NCBI RefSeq assembly: GCF_000002235.5
Contig: NW_022145615.1
Location: 34,976,594-35,040,593, forward strand
DNA: 64,000 nucleotides
Direction of reading: 5' to 3'
DNA from: Strongylocentrotus purpuratus
Taxonomy: Eukaryota > Echinodermata > Echinoidea > Camarodonta > Strongylocentrotidae
Shown here: one piece after another, positions 55,501 through 61,563 of the stretch
Position numbering within the stretch: position 1 is the stretch's first letter
Layout: every line of letters starts with the position of its first letter
The notes under the pieces: generated by a model
Told to the model about the DNA's origin: nothing
The model's database searches: none
The model's input: only the letters and a program-made list of their open reading frames with translations
Translations under genes and position numbers: made by a program

Positions 55501-58500
55501 ATTGCATAATGACTTGCTATAATGAAAATATTTGCATAATGATTGGCTTATAATTTTATTTATCATTTTTAATTATAATATATGTTGTCCTTATTGCTTG
55601 TGTAGTGTTTGCTTGTTGTATATTTTTACCCATCGCTTACGGGAATCCGATGGTCCTCATATAATGCTGATGGGAATGAGAGATTTCAGTTGTCAATGGG
55701 TTCAGTTTGTTGTTTATATGGATTTTGATAATATCTCTATCTTGTCAAAATGAAGCAAGCCAGTTGACAGAAATTTTATCTCTGTCCAAATCAACATGGG
55801 CAATTCATGCATTCGTGAATATATGTATTGATATCAAGGACCTGTACATTAAATGATTTCTTGCAGTTATTTACTTTTCTCTTTTTTTAGAGATGATCTT
55901 TGTAAACTATAGGCAATCAGAACATGTCATATATGAAATGATCATCATATATTAGAGCTTTCTGAATAATCTCAATAGCATGTTGTACAACTATGATAAT
56001 GGTATTGTTCATACAGATGTACATTTGAATTATATTTCCTTTTTTTTCTCCACAGAGAGCTGCCACCATATCAATCAACATTGTAGATGATCGTATCTAT
56101 GAAGATGATGAGGTTAGTATTGCTTATGTCATAAATTTGATAACCATTTGATGATATTGATATGTACTTGAACTGGAATGCATGCTCATATTACCAGACA
56201 GTTTCTAGAGTACAATTCTTTTTCATTATTTGATTTTTGTTCACTTGATTTATTTTTGCAGCGTTTCACAGTATCCCTCCACAGCCCAGCTGGAGGCGCT
56301 GTTCTAGGTAGCGAGACATCCATCATTGTTAAGATCCTCAAGAACGACTCGCCGAAGGGACTCTTTGGATTTGCCTTTACACAGGTTCAGTATAAACCAA
56401 AATGAATACATGTTACGAAGATGTAAATCTTTATTTCCAAAAGTAACTGACTTTAAACTTTATTTCTTAAGTGTGTTGATATCCACAACATTCATCAGTA
56501 ATTATCAGTAATTGATGAAGTCTAAAGTTTGTCGGTCATTAAGGGTCCCATACATGGCTAAGTAATGCAGATCGAGTTCTGAACATAAACTGATGAAACA
56601 TGTGTCAGTTTACTTCATACATGGTCTGATCTGCGCTGTAGTAGGGCTATTAACTCAATACGATCATCAGATATATTAAATCTATAACTTATGTGACAAA
56701 ATATGTTGGGCTTGCCCGTAGAATACATGTAGAGAACTTCTTGGATATGAGGTGTTAGACAACATGATAGCAATCATTTTCTTTCTGAATGTTTTAATAA
56801 ATTGAACAATACCATATCTTAAGTTGCACATGTGAGGTGTTTCCACATACAAACCAATTCACAAAAGCTTGTTGTTTTGCAGGAGAGTGTATCTGAATCT
56901 GGTGGTCCTGTGACCTTCACGGTAGAGAGGAGCCAAGGTGTGGAGGGGAACATAGATGTGAGATGGGAGGTAGAGGCAGCAGGGAGGATGGACCTCACTC
57001 CATCATCAGGAGCACTCTTCTTCCAACAGGTATCGAATCAACATTCTTACAGGTCATAGAATTTATAAAGCTCATCGATTTAGAGGAGTATTTTTTTTTT
57101 TTTCCCCCTTCCACAGGGTTCTTTATTTTCAAAACAAGTTCCATCATATACAGTATATCCACATATCATATACAAATAATTAAATGAATAATTTCCATAC
57201 ATAATGGCTTAACAGAGGAGTATTGATTGCTGTTGTCATCAGTCAAAATTAATTTGATACATTTAGACTAACATGTTCATCTTTCTTGTCTTTCTAGGAA
57301 TTAAGACATAAACTTTTTTGGTTACAATTTGATTTTGATATTACATGTAAAATCCTAACCCTAACAATATAGTTTCCAGCTGGATTTATCACCAGCTTTA
57401 TTACATATTGTTATTTGCATAGATTAATTTAAATAATATAGTATCTATTTTGTGTATTGTCTAAAACTAAAAATGTTGTATAGTAGTGTCATTCACATTT
57501 CATTTCTAGGTAAAGTGCTTCAAACTCTGTTAAAACAATTCTCTCTGTGCTGTACATGTATGTGTGACATTATTCTCTTTTCTTTCCTTCCAGGGTGATG
57601 CCAGAAAGTCCATCATATTAGAAGCAATCCAGGATAACATTCTGGAAGGAGAAGAACGTTTCACTCTCTCTCTCACATCAGCCACTGTTGATGCTGAGAT
57701 CTCCCCTGTGTCTGGTAAGATAATTCATTCTATTGTTATACTGGTAGTAGTTTTGACCTTTTTCATGTTTCAAATTTGCTGATACAAATTCCTACATGCT
57801 TCCTTCAGACCAATGTGATTTTTTTAAAATAAATGTAATGCTTCCTGGGAGAAATTGCAATTATTTAAACATATTTGTGGCTTACACCCAGTAAATAAGA
57901 TTGATTGATCGATCTGTAATTGAAAAACAAGTCAGAAAAAAAAAGTCCCGCTGGTTCCAAGATTTTTTCTGACTTGTTTTTCAATAACAGATTGATCAAT
58001 CGATCTTATTTACTGGGTGTAAGCCACAAATATGTTTAAATAATGTGAATGTAGTTGATAAAAGACCAATCTTACCGCAATTTAGGTATTAAGCTTGATA
58101 ATCCTAAATAAAAAATATGTCACTATAAGACATTTCTAGATTAATGTATTAAGTTAGTACAGAATTTGTTTGGAACTGGATAAAATTGAAGAAAAGAGCA
58201 CTATGGGAAAGCAACATATTTGATGCATGGATCAGGATATCCTATTGCAGTTTATCATGAATATACATGGACCGATAAGCTTAACAACAAAATGTTTTAA
58301 CAGATAGTCCTATTCATGTAAGTCTAAGTTTGTGGACATTCCACTGAAATTGTGTTGATTTTTGATTGAATTTTGATGTGATTCCAGTGGATGATGTCTT
58401 GTATGAAATGCTCCATCTTGTCTCCTGTACTCAGGTTCAGCTACGGTAGTGATTCTTGCCAACCCTGATTCAGCTGGTATGGTGAGCATCCTATCAGACT

Positions 58501-61500
58501 CCAGGAATGTTATGATTGGTGAACCCATGCAGGGATACAATGGACAGGCTACGATACAGTGAGTGCAGCAATCCCATTTCATGCATAATCCTTTTTTTTC
58601 CTTTCTTGTTAATGCCTCCCTGGCTACAAAGAGAATTGCAGGTTTTTTTGTCTTTATTCTCTCGATCCTCACTTACGTTTTAAAATATTACATGTAACTT
58701 TATTCTTTTAATGAGTTGAACTATTGAACAGTATGGTGTCAAACACACCCATGCATTCATTTTTTTGATGTTTCACAGCAGTTTTATGAACCTGAATTTT
58801 ATGTTGGCCTATGACTTTTATTTGTAGACTAGTTATATCATTTGTTGAGACCTTACAGTAAAAACATCTCTATGAATTCATGTGGTTTCTTGAGGCATGC
58901 TCTATTGATTTTCTATACTTCACTTTTGCTATAAAGTTGAAGAAAGCAATTATTCTTAAAGACATTGTCTTAGTAATACTAAAACTGCAGTTGCAATTAT
59001 TTCACTGTATATCAACAAATATCATGCTCTAACAAAGACATATCTGACACTTATGTTACCTCAGTTTATTACAACAATATTCGGTATTATGATTTGATTA
59101 TCTTTAATACACAATATTTCCTGTGTAACTTGCATTGATCAGTGTGACTCGTGGTGCTGGCATCTTTGGTGAAGTGACGGTCAACTGGCAGATCTCTCCG
59201 GCCGGTGATAATGCCTTCTTAGAGACGTCAGGACAGATCATCTTCAGAGACAGACAGCAGAATGCTACTATTACCATACAGGTGAGAATTGGTCAGGCGT
59301 CACATATTTTGTTTTGATTGCATAACCTGTTTTTTCATTTACCAATACACGTTTTTGTTTACTATTAAGTTTCACTATTAAACTACTCGTCTGATCTATC
59401 TAGACTCATATTTGTCTTTTTCACTAAATCAATCAATTTAATCAATTTTGAACAATGGACACTGCTAGAGTCAATAAAGACCCATAGATGGAATGGTATT
59501 TCTGTATAAAAAGATTTAAAAATTATATTTATGAAAACTCAAATATTGATTTAGATAATGTAAATTTATCAGATGTGAAGCTGTTTAGACATTTCTGTGT
59601 TCAAAGATAATAAGAAAAGAGATAACTAGAATGGAGAAATCTGAAACCAGAAGAAGAAGAGGTGAGATCGAGGATCGTAGTCCATGTAATTAAGTTACTT
59701 TACCCTATCAGGCACAGTTGACTCAGAAATATAATTGATATGACAACAATAATGCCAATTTGTTTAAATTTATATTAATTATTCCTTCCATATCCAGACC
59801 CTAGATGATTCAATACCAGAGCTAAGGACCACCTACATGCTGGTTCTAGCCTCGGTAACAGGAGGTGCTTCAATTGACTCCGCTTCTGGGGGTAGCCAGG
59901 CAACCATCGTCATGGTAGCCAGTGACAATCCCTTTGGTGTCTTTGAGTTTGACCTGCCCTCTGAGATAACCGTCAGTGAGGATGATAATTTGGTAAGTGT
60001 TGAACTTTGTAGCTTATCATGATGCATTGGTCTAATGTTAATTTGAAAGGGTATATTTTCCTGCAGTTAAGTTGTAATGGCCCTATATTTTCACTTTATT
60101 GCAAGCTGTAGAGAATTTATTTTATTTATGCAGATATTTTAAAATGTACACATGAATAATATATGTTGTCTGATTACTAGATACATCATTAGATATGAGA
60201 GGGAAAGACAGTCAAATAAAAAGTAAAGATTTGCCAGAGAGAGAGAGAGAGTGATTTTTGTGAACACTGAAGTGAATACACAGGACTGAAGAAAAAAAAC
60301 ACAAGCTTTATTAAGAATGTTTGAGAACCAGTTATCAAATACTTCAATCAACTATATCTGTTCCATTTCTTTCTTTTCTTCCAGGTATCCATCCCCATTG
60401 TGCGAAACGCAGGTATCTTTGGTACGGTGCAGGTCTCCTACACCACCACGCCTTACTCCGCCCAGGAGGGTGCAGACTTTGCACCCTCTACCGGAGCCTT
60501 GACCTTCTCAGAGGGTGTAGACAGCCTGGACGTTACCCTAGCAATCCTTCAGGATGCCATCCCTGAAGGACCAGAAGCATTCTGGCTCAACATTACTGCT
60601 GTACGGCTCCTTGCTCCAACGTAAGTTTGTCTCTATACACTTCCCTTCTGGCAAGACATTGATCTACATTTGCCACTCTCCACCCAGGTGTTAAATGGGT
60701 ACCCGGTAGGATGCGAAAGCTAATGTGCTGAGATTAGCAAATGTGCGCTTGTAAAAATGACGCCTGGCTGGAATGTTCCCCAGGGAGTGAAGAATGTGCA
60801 TACATTGTGTGCTGCCTGAATCCGATGACTGGGGTAATAATATGATTGCAGGGCCACCAGGGAGAACAGTATAAATAGTGATGAGGCTACCCTGGGTAAA
60901 CAAGACATATTATTGTTAATATTATTCTTTATAAATGAGTTGCTATTTTGAAACGTGCTTGCTTTTAGTGTATTGGTAGGTTAAGTTGGTGTGACCATGA
61001 ATCTAGTTTCTGCAACAGGTATAGAAGACAGTGGCATTGTCTGTGGTATCTGTGTAATCATTGTGGGGTGCTTAAACATGGATGTGATAGCATGCAGTAG
61101 CAAATTCTGAACATGTCATTAATTTTTGTGATTTCTATTGAATGGCTTATCTTTTTTTAAAGGGCAATTTCTATGTTCTGTATTGTATGAATTAATGCAT
61201 GGTCACACAAATGAGTATCATAACAATAATTGGCTCTTTTATGCCAATATACTTGATGTGCTTATACTTACATGTAAGGAAATTATGACAATGGTCAAAG
61301 ATCTGTGAAGGTCAACTTTGAAAAGGAAATTACTAGAAACCAGACAAAATGGTGAATATTTTTGCTGTGTTTTATTTTTACAGAAACACGGACTACACAC
61401 CAATCAATGGACTTCAGCGTGACATGCCACCAGTGCTAGGTTCCCTGTCTGTGAAGACTGTGATCATTGGCTCCAATGATAATGCTGAAGGAATCGTTGA

Positions 61501-61527
61501 ATTTGACAAGTCTCTATATGAAGGTAA

Positions 61528-61563
<36 letters not shown>

